Origin: Halobacteriovoraceae bacterium
GTDB taxonomy: Bacteria > Bdellovibrionota > Bacteriovoracia > Bacteriovoracales > Bacteriovoracaceae
Assembly: GCA_002718735.1 (NCBI GenBank)
Contig: PBFR01000030.1
Coordinates: 1 to 64,000 of the forward strand
Direction: 5' to 3'
Length of the DNA stretch: 64,000 nucleotides
The position numbers and the translations under genes are program-made. This document shows positions 17,940-28,299 of this stretch, piece after piece (position 1 is the stretch's first letter; the number at the start of each line of letters is the position of its first letter). The notes beneath the pieces were generated by a model. The model made no database searches and was not told the origin of the DNA. It was given only the letters and a program-made list of their open reading frames with translations.

Positions 17940-18817
17940 TATTCAAAATACCTTTTAATTCCAACACCATATCTAAAGTTATCAACGTTGCTAGATTGAT
18001 CCCGGCCATCTTCAAATTCTTCCTCAGTTCTATTACTTTCAAATGAGGCCTCGAGAACGAATACACCTTTGTCGCTGGTGGGGAAGTTTAAACTTGCTTT
18101 GGTGATTGGTAAGATCATGGCCGTTCCAGAGCTTGCTTGGCCATCAGTGGTAGTTTGAGATTGGCCATAGCCCATTCCAAGGCCTAGCCCAAATCGAGCG
18201 TCGTAAAAAGTAGGCATTTTATCAAAGTAGTAACGAAGTTCAGCTATTGCCAGGGCCTGAGTCGAAGTAAGTGAGGCCTGAGCGACATTAATTGTCTCTC
18301 TTGAATATCTAAAGCCTCCGGCCATCGAGAAATTGTAGTTAAGCTCCTTTTCAACCATGCCTTCGAAAATAAAGCCACCTCGTTGATCAGGAGTGTCTGC
18401 GGCCTCGGAGACACTTGCACTTATACCTCTAAAGAAGGAGAAGTGTCCTCCTATGGAAACTCTTGGCCTAAAGACCTCGCTTCGAATGTACTGTCTTTTA
18501 ATTGTCTCAGGGGTGAGTGCCCATAAATGTTCGGTGGCGTCATACATCGTCACCACTTCACCTTTTCTAAATGGCACAGAAGTGTCGTCGTTTTGAACTT
18601 CCCATTGAGTAAAGTTTCTAGTAACTGAAATTGCCTTGGCGATGAGGCTAATGTTGTTGGATGTAAAAGTTGCTTTTTTACCAGAATGAATACCATCTTT
18701 CTTACCATTGCGAGTAACAAAGGTTTGTCCAGTTGTAGAGACTCCGTTGATTATTACCAGCTCATAGGAGTGGGCAAGGGAGCAAAAACAGATTAAAAGA
18801 TAAAAGCATACACGCAT
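17939..18817 (-). CDS. Outer-membrane beta-barrel-like protein
   Basis: The 292-residue product has a signal peptide (MRVCFYLLICFCSLAHS). An N-terminal soluble part of about 100 residues has a small beta fold (GKKDGIHSGKKATFTSNN). The rest shows alternating amphipathic strands typical of an 8-stranded outer membrane barrel, such as RVSIGGHFSFF, NFSMAGGFRYS, AIAELRYYFD and RFGLGLGMGYG, and ends in an aromatic-rich FRYGVGIKRYFE. The terminal Phe-Glu resembles an OMP C-terminal signal only loosely. No specific family is recognised. It lies 34 bases downstream of the giant lipoprotein gene on the same strand and may be co-transcribed. Confidence 0.75.
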   Translation of the reverse strand: MRVCFYLLICFCSLAHSYELVIINGVSTTGQTFVTRNGKKDGIHSGKKATFTSNNISLIAKAISVTRNFTQWEVQNDDTSVPFRKGEVVTMYDATEHLWALTPETIKRQYIRSEVFRPRVSIGGHFSFFRGISASVSEAADTPDQRGGFIFEGMVEKELNYNFSMAGGFRYSRETINVAQASLTSTQALAIAELRYYFDKMPTFYDARFGLGLGMGYGQSQTTTDGQASSGTAMILPITKASLNFPTSDKGVFVLEASFESNRTEEEFEDGRDQSSNVDNFRYGVGIKRYFE

Positions 18818-18851
18818 GCTCTTATTTTAACCTGAATTTTAAAATCAGCAA

Positions 18852-21800
18852 TTAGTTGGACAAAATGGCCGGGAAAGCTCCGCTTACGCTGGTGGAATTA
18901 GTATCCATTTGCTCAAGCTCAACATTAAACATTCCACCCTCAATCTCATTTGTTCCGGAACCATCGTGCCATACAAAGAATAGAGCGTCTTTGGAGTTAT
19001 CCTCCGCAATATTGGTGCTTGTGTCAGCGTGCCCTCTGGTAACTCCTGTAAAGACCGGACTCACAGCAATTGCTCCGCCATTTAATGTATTGGCAGAACT
19101 ATTTAGTGCCGGAGAGGCCAGGTTAGAGCTCGCGATATCCAGTTGATAATCATAGAAGCTTATTTGTTGACTAAAATTGGAGGTGTTTTGGTAAATTTTT
19201 GCCAGATGGGCCTGGTTTGGAATACCTGAGCCCGCAGCAGTGCCATTTGCGTCATCTTCATAGTGATTGCTATTTGTTGTGATGGCCAAGAAAGCTGCGC
19301 CGTCTTCGCTTGGGTGGGCGATAACTTTAACTTGGTCTGTACCAGGTTGCATTAGATAGTTTGTAGTTGTCAAAAACTGCATGGTTGAGCTTGTCTCAGA
19401 AAGATCACTTCTGATCACTGCAGCACTCGGATAGTATTTATTTACACTGTCTCTGAAGGCCTTGGACTTCGCTCCAATGAATATATGATCATTCATTCCA
19501 ATGGATAAGTTGAAGTCTTCAACCTGTAGAAAGCCAGTCATATCAAAGATATTAGTGATGTTTGCACCTGCGGTAAGGTTTGACGCCACAGAGTAAAGAT
19601 CAAGGTTTCCACTTGAGTTTCTTGCGCCAATGATAATGTCGCCATTAGAGTTCACTGCACTTGCCACCATTGTGTTATTGCTGCTTGAAGAGCTCAAGTT
19701 GTAAAATAGAGGAGCGGAGAAGCTCATATTTAACTCAGCATTGTCACCCACTAGGAGGGAAAGCGTGTTGCTGTTGGATGCATTGGTGTATGGCACATAC
19801 CACTTGTATGTGGAAGGATCTCTGTCGATTGAGATATTGCCCACGGAGCCTACAACAGAAGAGTAGTCTTCATAGTCAAGAGCTGGTGGTCCAATAATTC
19901 TAACCTGGTTGTTTGTCAGTCCGTTAGTACTTGGAGCTTGAATGGTAAATTCTTTTGTAAATGCAGCGTCTGCAACAGCAGTGGCATAGAATGCTGAAGC
20001 AGAAGTATTTTCATCCGCACAGTTTGGCGAGGTAGTGCAAAAGTCTACTAAGTCAATGGTTGCAGCAGCGTTTGTTGGATCTGTTGCAGTTCTAATTGAA
20101 AATGTATCACTTGCAGTGTTAGTGGCTCCGGTGAATGTTATAGTAATTGTGGAGTTCTGATTTTGAGAAGAGTAGGTTGCGTTTAAATCGGCTTCATCTG
20201 TTAAAACCATGTCGTCAGAGTCTGTATTGTCCACGAAAAGTCCGCCATGCCAGAATGAAAATCTTCCATCTGTAATGTCTATTCTTCTGACTCTTATTTG
20301 AGGAATTGAGCTTGAAGACTCAACCACTCTATAGGCGATATAAAGGGAGTCCTGGTTTCCTGGTGCCAGCAATCCTTCCATTGAAAGATCAGTTACAGTT
20401 ACCGGAGTTTTTCCAATATTTGTATCTTCAGTTTCAAAACTTATCGCGTAGTCGCTTACCCAACTTCCATAGTTTGAGCTTGTCGTGTCTGTTTCTTTGA
20501 CTTGCTTTTCAACCACGATCTTTGTTCCACTGGCATAAGCAGTGTAGAGACGCTCGTTTGTGTCATCATGCCAGACGGCAAGCTCTGTTCCCGATGAAGA
20601 GTCTGTTGCAGTCTGCGCCATATTGAACTTAGGGTTAATAACTGTGATGTTAGTATAACTCTTTCTAGAGACAGCTGTGTTCGTACAGTCTGCAGGGTTA
20701 CCGACACCATCGTCGCCTAGGCAGAGTCTTAGAGCAACTCTGTTGCCAACTAAGTCAAGGCTTGGAGTCCATTCTAGCTCAGTGCTTGCCATATTTAGGT
20801 GATCAGCATTTGGAATATCTGCCCATCCGCCGCCTGTTGCTGTCGTGTCACAGTTTTCTGTCGCTGCGTTTTGACCGTCTGTTGCAAGGCCCACGCAGAC
20901 CTGCCATTGCCATTCAACGTTCTTGCCATCGTACACACTGTCATCAAAATGTGCTGGAGGTGTAATTGTGAAAGGGTAACCTGCATAGGCATATGTCTTT
21001 TGGTCTCCGGCCGTAACATTGTCGCGATCTAGAAGATCTTCATCTGAGTAATCTGCAAAGTAGGGCTCTGGGTTTTGGTTGTTAACATAAACTCCAAAGT
21101 TATTTGTTGTAGAATTAGAACCATTGCTATCGGTACTTTCTGTAATAGTAATCTCAAAGTCGACTGTTGAAGCGCCAGTTGAAACTGCAAATTCAGGAAT
21201 TTGAACACATCTTTGGACATCTACATAGCCCTCTGAATTGTAAGTGTTAGTCACAGTTGAAGTGGGACTTAGAATGTATCCAGTGCTTGGCCCAGTTTTT
21301 AGTTTTACTTCAGCGTTTAAAGAGTCTCTTTCAACATCTTTAACTAGCGTATGAATTATAATAAAGTCATTCTCATCGGCCCGATTTAGTGCGGGTGGAG
21401 CAGTGCTTGGGCTAGAAATATCTCCGGCCTTCAAGGTCCCTTGGCCCACACAAGAGGAGTCTGCAATCTCAACCCATGACCTGTATGTTCCTCCAACCAA
21501 GTTGCCAGGAATTGTATAGTCTGTGGGGTCTTGAGCTTCAATTATTGGTTGAGAGTTTGTTTCTCCAACCGTAATAGTCCATTCAATATGATTTGACTCT
21601 TGAGGACTCATAGTGGCCCACTGACTGCCGGGATCCCTTATGAAGGCCTTAACATTGTAAACTCCCTCAGCTATAGGCAAACCTGATGAGTCATAACCGT
21701 CAAAACGAAGAAGGCATGCGTATGAGGAATCCCAACCTGCTGTTGGACCGATATCTGTTTTTGGCACTCCGGCCGCAATTGTACAATCTGACTTACTGTA

Positions 21801-23348
21801 ACTTGCTGTTGAGTCCAAGTCTTGATAGCTGGTGTCAGTAGATTTCTTTATTTGATAAAATACTTCGATCTGATCTTCGTTGTATGCTGCGGGTACCCCT
21901 GCAAGAAATGATTCCACATCTCTTACATTTAAAGCAACTTGCACTACATTGTCTGTGTCTGAAATTGTATACCCAGCCACTGCAGAGTCATTGCTTCCAT
22001 CATATAGGCCATCGCCATCGTCATCTATACTTTGTGTTGCCGTACAGCCAGTGGCCGCTAGCGTGTTTGCAGAGCAGTCGCTCATATTTGCGTAAGCTGT
22101 AGTGTTAATTGCAATCGTTGGTGCTTGGTTTCTAGGCACTATATTTAATGCCCACTGCTTTTGTTCTATTAGTGTTGAGGTACCACTTAAATAGGTAGAA
22201 GCAGTTATTGTTTTGCTAACTCCAATTTGTGGGGAGGCAAGGTTAATTGCATTTATCGTTGTCAGACAGTAGGTGTTTGATGAGATGTTTGCAACGGCCC
22301 CTTGTATTTGGCCATTAATATCAAACTTTACATCCAAGTCAGGATTTCCATCACCGTCTTTGTCCCAATTATCCACTGTAATACAAAGTCCTGGATCAGC
22401 GTTGCCGGCCCCTGTCGCATTTAAGGCAAGGTAATCACTTGAATAGAAATAGCCGCCAGTTGCATAACTTTCACCATCAATTGCAATGATTGTTTCTGTA
22501 AAAGCTGGATCACCACTGGCAATAACTGGCCTGTCCGGATCAACCACATTTATCATGTAAGAGTGGCTGTCAAACTGTGAACCACTAACAGAGTCTTCCA
22601 CTAGAAGTTCAATTGTATGAATGCCGGTGCCCAAGTCTATGCTTGGATTAAAAGGCAAGGAAGTTGAAATTGTAGTTGAAGTTGAAGTAAATGGACCGCT
22701 CTGAATAGAGGAGTTCATGTACCAAGTGTAGCGTACAGATCTTGCATCGCCATTTGTAATGTCTGCACTTACAGTTGCCGTAGTGAGACTGGATGCGTAT
22801 GTAAGCACATTGGTGTTTGGATTTAAGTTTGTTATTTGAGGCACAGTTTGGTCTGCAACGGTAACTGTCCAGTTGACCGAATCAAGCATTGTTACCCCGT
22901 CGCTATCAAAGATTTGTGCCTCTATTAAGTAGCTTCCTTGAAGGTCAGGTCTAAGAGTGCTTGGAGGATTGAATACATAAGTTAAGTTATTGGTCGATAC
23001 AGTGTGATTGTTATAGTTTTGTGAGCTGTCCACTGTTGATACAAAGTCTTCTTTCCAGACAACCGAGTATCCGTAGCCATATACATCACTCACAGAAATA
23101 GTGTGGGTAATAGGAGCTTGTCCTAGACTTGTGGTGTATGAGCTAGTTGGAGACTTGCCGTTAATGAAAACAGTATTGCCAGAAGCTGCACCCACAACTG
23201 GGACACATTTTCTTTGGGTGGCGTTAAATGCTTCGTTGTCGCCACATTGAGTCTTCTTCTCCATTGGCAAACACGCGCTAAAAAGCCCTAAAAAGAAGAT
23301 TAGAGACAATTCAGTTTTAAATGTGTTCAAGACTTTTTTCATTTTCAT
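18852..23348 (-). CDS. Giant Ig-like-domain surface lipoprotein
   Basis: Lipoprotein of 1498 residues with lipobox FSAC (Cys26). A short Cys pair region follows (QCGDNEAFNATQRKCVP). The body is a row of beta-sandwich, Ig/PKD-like modules, visible as repeats of Asp-rich turns (VAGYTISDTDN, DVESFLAG) and strand patterns. The N-terminal half has Cys pairs, while the C-terminal 500 residues are Ser/Thr/Asn rich without Cys. Asp- and Asn-rich loops such as VDNWDKDGDGNPDLD suggest calcium binding. Surface adhesion is the likely role, but the ligand is unknown. The start could be the first Met or the lysine-rich MKK two codons on. It is the first gene of a minus-strand pair with the barrel-like gene. 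Confidence 0.8.
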   Translation of the reverse strand: MKMKKVLNTFKTELSLIFFLGLFSACLPMEKKTQCGDNEAFNATQRKCVPVVGAASGNTVFINGKSPTSSYTTSLGQAPITHTISVSDVYGYGYSVVWKEDFVSTVDSSQNYNNHTVSTNNLTYVFNPPSTLRPDLQGSYLIEAQIFDSDGVTMLDSVNWTVTVADQTVPQITNLNPNTNVLTYASSLTTATVSADITNGDARSVRYTWYMNSSIQSGPFTSTSTTISTSLPFNPSIDLGTGIHTIELLVEDSVSGSQFDSHSYMINVVDPDRPVIASGDPAFTETIIAIDGESYATGGYFYSSDYLALNATGAGNADPGLCITVDNWDKDGDGNPDLDVKFDINGQIQGAVANISSNTYCLTTINAINLASPQIGVSKTITASTYLSGTSTLIEQKQWALNIVPRNQAPTIAINTTAYANMSDCSANTLAATGCTATQSIDDDGDGLYDGSNDSAVAGYTISDTDNVVQVALNVRDVESFLAGVPAAYNEDQIEVFYQIKKSTDTSYQDLDSTASYSKSDCTIAAGVPKTDIGPTAGWDSSYACLLRFDGYDSSGLPIAEGVYNVKAFIRDPGSQWATMSPQESNHIEWTITVGETNSQPIIEAQDPTDYTIPGNLVGGTYRSWVEIADSSCVGQGTLKAGDISSPSTAPPALNRADENDFIIIHTLVKDVERDSLNAEVKLKTGPSTGYILSPTSTVTNTYNSEGYVDVQRCVQIPEFAVSTGASTVDFEITITESTDSNGSNSTTNNFGVYVNNQNPEPYFADYSDEDLLDRDNVTAGDQKTYAYAGYPFTITPPAHFDDSVYDGKNVEWQWQVCVGLATDGQNAATENCDTTATGGGWADIPNADHLNMASTELEWTPSLDLVGNRVALRLCLGDDGVGNPADCTNTAVSRKSYTNITVINPKFNMAQTATDSSSGTELAVWHDDTNERLYTAYASGTKIVVEKQVKETDTTSSNYGSWVSDYAISFETEDTNIGKTPVTVTDLSMEGLLAPGNQDSLYIAYRVVESSSSIPQIRVRRIDITDGRFSFWHGGLFVDNTDSDDMVLTDEADLNATYSSQNQNSTITITFTGATNTASDTFSIRTATDPTNAAATIDLVDFCTTSPNCADENTSASAFYATAVADAAFTKEFTIQAPSTNGLTNNQVRIIGPPALDYEDYSSVVGSVGNISIDRDPSTYKWYVPYTNASNSNTLSLLVGDNAELNMSFSAPLFYNLSSSSSNNTMVASAVNSNGDIIIGARNSSGNLDLYSVASNLTAGANITNIFDMTGFLQVEDFNLSIGMNDHIFIGAKSKAFRDSVNKYYPSAAVIRSDLSETSSTMQFLTTTNYLMQPGTDQVKVIAHPSEDGAAFLAITTNSNHYEDDANGTAAGSGIPNQAHLAKIYQNTSNFSQQISFYDYQLDIASSNLASPALNSSANTLNGGAIAVSPVFTGVTRGHADTSTNIAEDNSKDALFFVWHDGSGTNEIEGGMFNVELEQMDTNSTSVSGAFPAILSN

Positions 23349-23542
23349 CCCAACTATTAAGTACTTCTATATACTTTTCGGTACTTTAGAATCGATCTTT
23401 AAAGCTAGATCGAATCTATTTACAATTTTGCCGGTATTTTGGTTTGGAATTACTAAATTTTAAAAAGAGCTAAGTGTTTTTAGCTACTTAAAGCTTTTTT
23501 TGCATGGCCCCTGAATTGGACGAGACTTGGAGATGCCCATAT

Positions 23543-23563
23543 AAAAAGGCACCCTTTAGTGCC
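23543..23563 (-). terminator. Terminator after the DUF285 lipoprotein cluster
   Basis: On the minus strand GGCAC (23563-23559) and GTGCC (23552-23548) form a stem, followed by five T (23547-23543). It lies 45 bases past the stop of the last cluster gene. Confidence 0.7.
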
Positions 23564-23608
23564 AAATATGGTTTATTTCGCTCTTTGCTAGATTAATGTG
23601 CTCAAAAA

Positions 23609-25045
23609 TCAGATCCCACCACCATCATTGATGGTCCACCCACTTACAGTAAGGTTGTTACGTGCGGCTTCGGCTAAGCTAGAGGAGGTGAACTTAGTTG
23701 TCCCCACATCGAGGATAAGACCAGCAGGTGCTGTCGCGTCCAATTGGATAAGCATGCTGTCATAATTTGATGTTGAAAGTGAAGCGTTTGAAAAGATTAA
23801 CTCGATATCGGTGAGGCTTGAAAAATCCCATCCCGACATGTCTGGATCTGCTAATGAAGTTTCTGCAAACATATTTCTCATGCTTGTAACTTTTGAAGTG
23901 TCCCAATTCTCTGTGTTTGGATTGGCACTATCTGCGTCGTAGAACATAACCCTCATATCTGTTACGTTCGATGTATCCCAATTTTCTGTATCTGGATTTG
24001 CATTAGTAGCATTTCTAAACATATTACTCATATCTGTAACTTGGGAGGTATCCCAATTTGTTGTAACTGGGTTTGCAGTACTCGCGTCCCAAAACATGTT
24101 TCTCATACTTGTAACTTGTGAGGTATCCCAATTTGTTGTAACTGGGTCTGCAGTATTCGCACCCCTAAACATGCCTTCCATAAGTGTAACTTGTGAGGTA
24201 TTCCAGTTTGTAGTATCTGGAGTGGCCACTGAGGCGTTGTTGAACATATTGGACATATCCTTCACATGGGATGTGTCCCAACCACTTGTGTCTGGTGAGA
24301 CGTTGCTGGCCGCATAGAACATCCACTTCATATCAGTGACCTCGGAAGTGTCTCCACCTGCAACAGAGCCCAGGTTGGTACAACCATAAAAAGCATTTTC
24401 AAAGCTTTTCCATCCAACTGTTCCAAGTTCTGAAATTGAAATTATGTCATCCTTATCACTGCTTGTGTTGTTAAAGTATAGTGTCTCTAGAAGACCTGTA
24501 ATGGTAATAGTATAAGTGCCGGTCGAGGCGTATGTGTGTGTTTTATCCACATCATCCCAAGAAGTAACTTCAGTAGTAGTTCCATCACCCCAATCAACTG
24601 TGAAGTCATAATTAAATCCACTTCTAAGAGGGAGCGTTACTGTTTCATCTGCACCGAAACCTCCTGGCAGCCACCAAGTCGAGACAAAGGGAACTATGGC
24701 CTTCACAGTAATGTCTATTGATCTTGTTTCGGTATTGGTGCCATCAGTTACTGAGTACTCAAAGTCAGCGAGACCGGTACCAATTGGTGTTATGCCAACA
24801 GTGCAAACACCGGAGGAGCAGGAGCAACTTGTTGTAACGTTTACTCCTGCTATATTTGAAATCTCGCATGAATTTGCAGAATATGATTCTGAATAAGGAA
24901 GCTCTATGAACTGCTCATGATTCTCAATGATCGACACACTTGTCTTGACGAGACTTTGTTCTTTCTTTTGGAAAGTGTTTTCATTTTTAGAGCTACCACA
25001 TCCCAATAGAAAGAATAGGAAGAGGTAAGTTATGTGGTGTTTCAT
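23609..25045 (-). CDS. BspA-like (DUF285) repeat lipoprotein, copy 4
   Basis: The 478-residue lipoprotein has its signal ending at FLLGC, Cys16. Domain order: a Cys-rich beta module (about 45-115) with SCEIS and CSCSSGVCTVG, a PKD-like module starting at FTVDWGDGTT, then seven DUF285 repeats of 25 residues (MFxxAxxAxPDTxxWDTSxVTxM). A short C-terminal cap ends SGWTINDGGG. DUF285/BspA-type repeats occur in surface proteins and form right-handed leucine-rich-like solenoids. Two adjacent repeats are almost identical at DNA level. It is the last gene of a tandem set and is followed by a terminator. A surface adhesin is inferred. Confidence 0.85.
   Translation of the reverse strand: MKHHITYLFLFFLLGCGSSKNENTFQKKEQSLVKTSVSIIENHEQFIELPYSESYSANSCEISNIAGVNVTTSCSCSSGVCTVGITPIGTGLADFEYSVTDGTNTETRSIDITVKAIVPFVSTWWLPGGFGADETVTLPLRSGFNYDFTVDWGDGTTTEVTSWDDVDKTHTYASTGTYTITITGLLETLYFNNTSSDKDDIISISELGTVGWKSFENAFYGCTNLGSVAGGDTSEVTDMKWMFYAASNVSPDTSGWDTSHVKDMSNMFNNASVATPDTTNWNTSQVTLMEGMFRGANTADPVTTNWDTSQVTSMRNMFWDASTANPVTTNWDTSQVTDMSNMFRNATNANPDTENWDTSNVTDMRVMFYDADSANPNTENWDTSKVTSMRNMFAETSLADPDMSGWDFSSLTDIELIFSNASLSTSNYDSMLIQLDATAPAGLILDVGTTKFTSSSLAEAARNNLTVSGWTINDGGGI
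24045..24155 (-). repeat. Nearly identical adjacent 75-bp repeat units
   Basis: Blocks at 24045-24080 and 24120-24155 match at 35 of 36 positions at a distance of exactly 75 bp, one DUF285 unit. The other units in the gene are much more diverged, so this is a recent unit duplication. Confidence 0.8.
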
Positions 25046-25158
25046 GATCGCCCTCCATTATGGTACAGTCTTGCTCAGAATCGTTCCTAGTATAAATCGG
25101 TCATCAATTATATTTTTTTATCGAATTCGAAGTCTTCATCTATATTTAAGTTTCAACC

Positions 25159-26715
25159 CTAAATCCCACCACCATCATTTATTGTCCAACCTTTACCCAC
25201 TAAGTTACCCCTAGCAGTGCCTCCAGCTCCTGCAGAGGTGTAGTTTGTGCTTCCTACATCCAGAGTGATGGTATTTACAGCTGTGGCATCTAGCTGGACA
25301 AGAAGGTTGTCATAATTAGCAGTAGAAAGTCCTGAGAAACTTGCAAAATCGGTCATATTTGCAACGCTAGTAAAGTCCCAACTAGACATATTCGGATTTG
25401 CTGCAGAAGCCGACAAAAACATGTTTTGCATAGATGAAACCTTTGACGTGTCCCAGCCGCTAACATCGGGATTTGCTGAAGGTGCACTCCAAAACATTGC
25501 ACTCATATCAGTAACATTAGAAGTGTCCCAATTAGTTGTCACAGGATTGGCCAGATCGGCACGCTCGAACATATAGGCCATATTGGTTACGCTAGCAGTG
25601 TCCCAGCTCGAAGTATCTGGAATTGCCGAGTCCGCATTTGAAAACATGAAATACATGGTCGTAACGCTTGATGTATCCCAACCACTCACATCGGGATTGG
25701 CGTTAGTGGCCTGTCTAAACATATAACTCATATCCGTAACGCTCGAAGTATCCCAATTCGTTGTATTTGGTGTTGCACTGTTCGCCCAATCAAACATCCC
25801 GAACATGTCAGTAACTTTTGAGGTATCCCAACTGGAGGTGTCGGGATCTGCAAGGTCTGTGTAACCAAACATGTAATCCATTTTAGTCACCTTGGAGGTA
25901 TCCCACCCGCTAGTATCGGGGTCTGCGTTTGCCGCATCTTCAAACATAGATCCCATGTCGGTGACACTCGAAGTATCTCCTCCGGCAACAGTTGTGAGAT
26001 TGTCGCAGTTTCGAAAGGCTGCTTGAAAACTTTTCCAACCGACTGTTCCTAACTCTGTAACGGTTGTTATTTTATTTTTATCTCCTGAGTTGTTAAAGTA
26101 CCATGCCTCTACAAGTCCGGTAATGGTAATAGTATAGGTGCCAGCGGAAGAGTAGGTGTGGTTAATATCAGGATCATCGAAGGAAGTAACTTCCGATGAA
26201 CTCAAATCTCCCCAATCAACAGTGAAGTTATAATTAAAGCCACTTCTTAGAGGAAGTGTGACTGTATTGTCTCCGTCACCATATGAGCCATTTCCAACAA
26301 CCCATGTTGAGGTGAATGGAACTACTGCCGAAACTGTTAAGTTGGATTGTCCACTTTCGATTTCAGTTCCATCAGTAATTGTGTAATTAAAGCCCGCACT
26401 GCCTGTAGAGGACGCTGTGACACCAACCGTGCATGTGCCTGAAGAACATGAGCATGGTGTAGTTACATTGATTCCAGAAGGCGAGCTAATTTCACATGAA
26501 TCTGCAGTAAATGTTTCTGAGTAAGGAAGTGTTATTATCTCTTCATAATTTTGAATAACAGAAAATGAGGAGCTTCCAATATCTGTTCCGACACGATTGT
26601 CTCCTATCGAGTTGGAAACTGAACTTTTTGATCCACCACAACTCATAAGTGAAAGGAAGACAGACGCAAAAAGAATTTTTATTTTAAGAGATGTCTGAGT
26701 TTTAGTGTTATTCAT
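25159..26715 (-). CDS. BspA-like (DUF285) repeat lipoprotein, copy 3
   Basis: I start at ATG 26715 (MNNTKTQTSLK) rather than the TTG four codons upstream. The 518-residue product is a lipoprotein with lipobox LMSC at Cys26. It has the Cys-rich beta module (SCEIS, CSCSSGTCTVG), the PKD-like module (FTVDWGDLSS), eight DUF285 repeats and a GKGWTINDGGG cap. The PKD motif here has lost the usual Gly-Thr after WGD. It begins 21 bases after the upstream paralogue stops, which points to one mRNA. Surface location is inferred from the lipid anchor and the family. Confidence 0.85.
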   Translation of the reverse strand: MNNTKTQTSLKIKILFASVFLSLMSCGGSKSSVSNSIGDNRVGTDIGSSSFSVIQNYEEIITLPYSETFTADSCEISSPSGINVTTPCSCSSGTCTVGVTASSTGSAGFNYTITDGTEIESGQSNLTVSAVVPFTSTWVVGNGSYGDGDNTVTLPLRSGFNYNFTVDWGDLSSSEVTSFDDPDINHTYSSAGTYTITITGLVEAWYFNNSGDKNKITTVTELGTVGWKSFQAAFRNCDNLTTVAGGDTSSVTDMGSMFEDAANADPDTSGWDTSKVTKMDYMFGYTDLADPDTSSWDTSKVTDMFGMFDWANSATPNTTNWDTSSVTDMSYMFRQATNANPDVSGWDTSSVTTMYFMFSNADSAIPDTSSWDTASVTNMAYMFERADLANPVTTNWDTSNVTDMSAMFWSAPSANPDVSGWDTSKVSSMQNMFLSASAANPNMSSWDFTSVANMTDFASFSGLSTANYDNLLVQLDATAVNTITLDVGSTNYTSAGAGGTARGNLVGKGWTINDGGGI

Positions 26716-26736
26716 TTTTATTTCCAAGGCAAATTA

Positions 26737-28299
26737 TTATATTGATCCACCATCACTAATCATCCAACTTGCGGTGGTCAAATTATTACGTGCTGTTTCG
26801 GCGGCACTACCCGAAGTATATTTTGTCGTTCCCACATGAAGAGCTACTGGTGAAGGTCCTCTTGTCGCATCTAGCTGTATTAGCATATTATCATAGTTCG
26901 TGGTGGACAACGAAGTACCAGTAGCAAAGAACCCTAACCCCATGCTAGTCATGTTGGAAAAGTCCCAGTTGGACATCACTGGATTTGCCAAAGATGCACC
27001 GTTAAACATGTTAGACATGTTGTTTACTTTGGGTGTATTCCAGTTTGTAGTGTCTGGATCAGCACTTGTCGCACTGGCAAACATGTATGACATATCTACC
27101 ACATTGGATGTGTCCCAGTTGCTAACATCCGGATCAGCGAGAGGTGCGTCGGCAAATAGGTGGTTCATTCTAACAACATTGGAAGTGTCCCATGTCGAAA
27201 CATTTGGATTTGCGACATCTGCCCCTTGGAAAACTCCAACCAGGTACTTTACGGCACTGGTATCCCAGTTGCCCACGTTTGGGTTGGCACTTTGAGTGTC
27301 TCTAAATGCGTAGGATAAATCAGTTACATTTGAGATATCCCAATTCGTTGTGTCTGGATTGGCACTGATAGCTGATTGAAAGATCCCATAAAGGTCAGTA
27401 ACTTTTGAGGTGTCCCAATTTGAGGTGTCCGGGTTGGCCGCATTTGTGTATGCAAACATTCCGCCCATGCGTGTTACATTGGAAGTGTTCCAACCCGATG
27501 TGTCTGGAACTGCATTTGTTGCATTCATAAACATAATGTTCATATTCGTGACACTGGAGGTGTTTCCACCTGCTAAAGTTGTAAGATTCTCGCAACCATT
27601 AAAGGCACTCTTTAAAGACTTCCATCCAACATTTCCAAGCTCAGGAACTGTTAAGAGCTTATTTCTATCCCCTGAGCCATTAAAATACCAGGCCTCGACT
27701 AGTCCTGTGATCGTGACCGTGTAGGTTCCCGTGGATGCATATGTGTGGCTGATATCTGGATCATCATGTGATGTGACAACTGAGGTATTTGTGTCCCCCC
27801 AATCAACTGTGAAGTTATAATTAAAACCGCTTCTTAAGGGAAGGGTAACCGTTAGGTCTCCATCGCCATAGGAGCCATCACCCACACGCCAAGTTGATGT
27901 AAATGGTACCACTGCTGAAACGGTGATGACTGTCTGACCGTTTTCTGTTTCAGTTCCATCGCTTAATGAATAATTAAAACTCGCTGCCCCTGTGGACGAG
28001 GCGGTAACTCCAACTGTACATACTCCTGAGCTGCACGAGCATTGAGTAGTAATATTAACTCCTGAATTAGAGCTAATCTCACAAGAGTCAGCAGTAAAGG
28101 TCCCTGAATAGGGAAGAGTTAGAGTTTCTTCGTAGCTTTGAATAATAGAAAATGAAGAGTTTCCAATGTCGGTTCCACTTTCAGTTAGTCCACCTCTTGA
28201 GGAATTTGTTCCCTTTCCGGCACCACAGCCTGAAAGCACTATTGAAAAACAAATAGTGAGGGTTACCTTGAATGGGCTTCGTTTAAAAACTTTCATCAT
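26737..28299 (-). CDS. BspA-like (DUF285) repeat lipoprotein, copy 2
   Basis: The 520-residue lipoprotein has lipobox VLSGC (Cys25 from the first of two Met codons). Modules: Cys-rich beta module (SCEISS, CSCSSGVCTVG), PKD-like module (FTVDWGDTNT), eight DUF285 repeats and a SDGGS-type end. Several repeats are degenerate, with MF replaced by IF, AF, VF and LF. The start ATG overlaps the stop of the upstream paralogue as ATGA, a sign of translational coupling. The role is inferred to be surface binding, like its neighbours. Confidence 0.85.
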   Translation of the reverse strand: MMKVFKRSPFKVTLTICFSIVLSGCGAGKGTNSSRGGLTESGTDIGNSSFSIIQSYEETLTLPYSGTFTADSCEISSNSGVNITTQCSCSSGVCTVGVTASSTGAASFNYSLSDGTETENGQTVITVSAVVPFTSTWRVGDGSYGDGDLTVTLPLRSGFNYNFTVDWGDTNTSVVTSHDDPDISHTYASTGTYTVTITGLVEAWYFNGSGDRNKLLTVPELGNVGWKSLKSAFNGCENLTTLAGGNTSSVTNMNIMFMNATNAVPDTSGWNTSNVTRMGGMFAYTNAANPDTSNWDTSKVTDLYGIFQSAISANPDTTNWDISNVTDLSYAFRDTQSANPNVGNWDTSAVKYLVGVFQGADVANPNVSTWDTSNVVRMNHLFADAPLADPDVSNWDTSNVVDMSYMFASATSADPDTTNWNTPKVNNMSNMFNGASLANPVMSNWDFSNMTSMGLGFFATGTSLSTTNYDNMLIQLDATRGPSPVALHVGTTKYTSGSAAETARNNLTTASWMISDGGSI

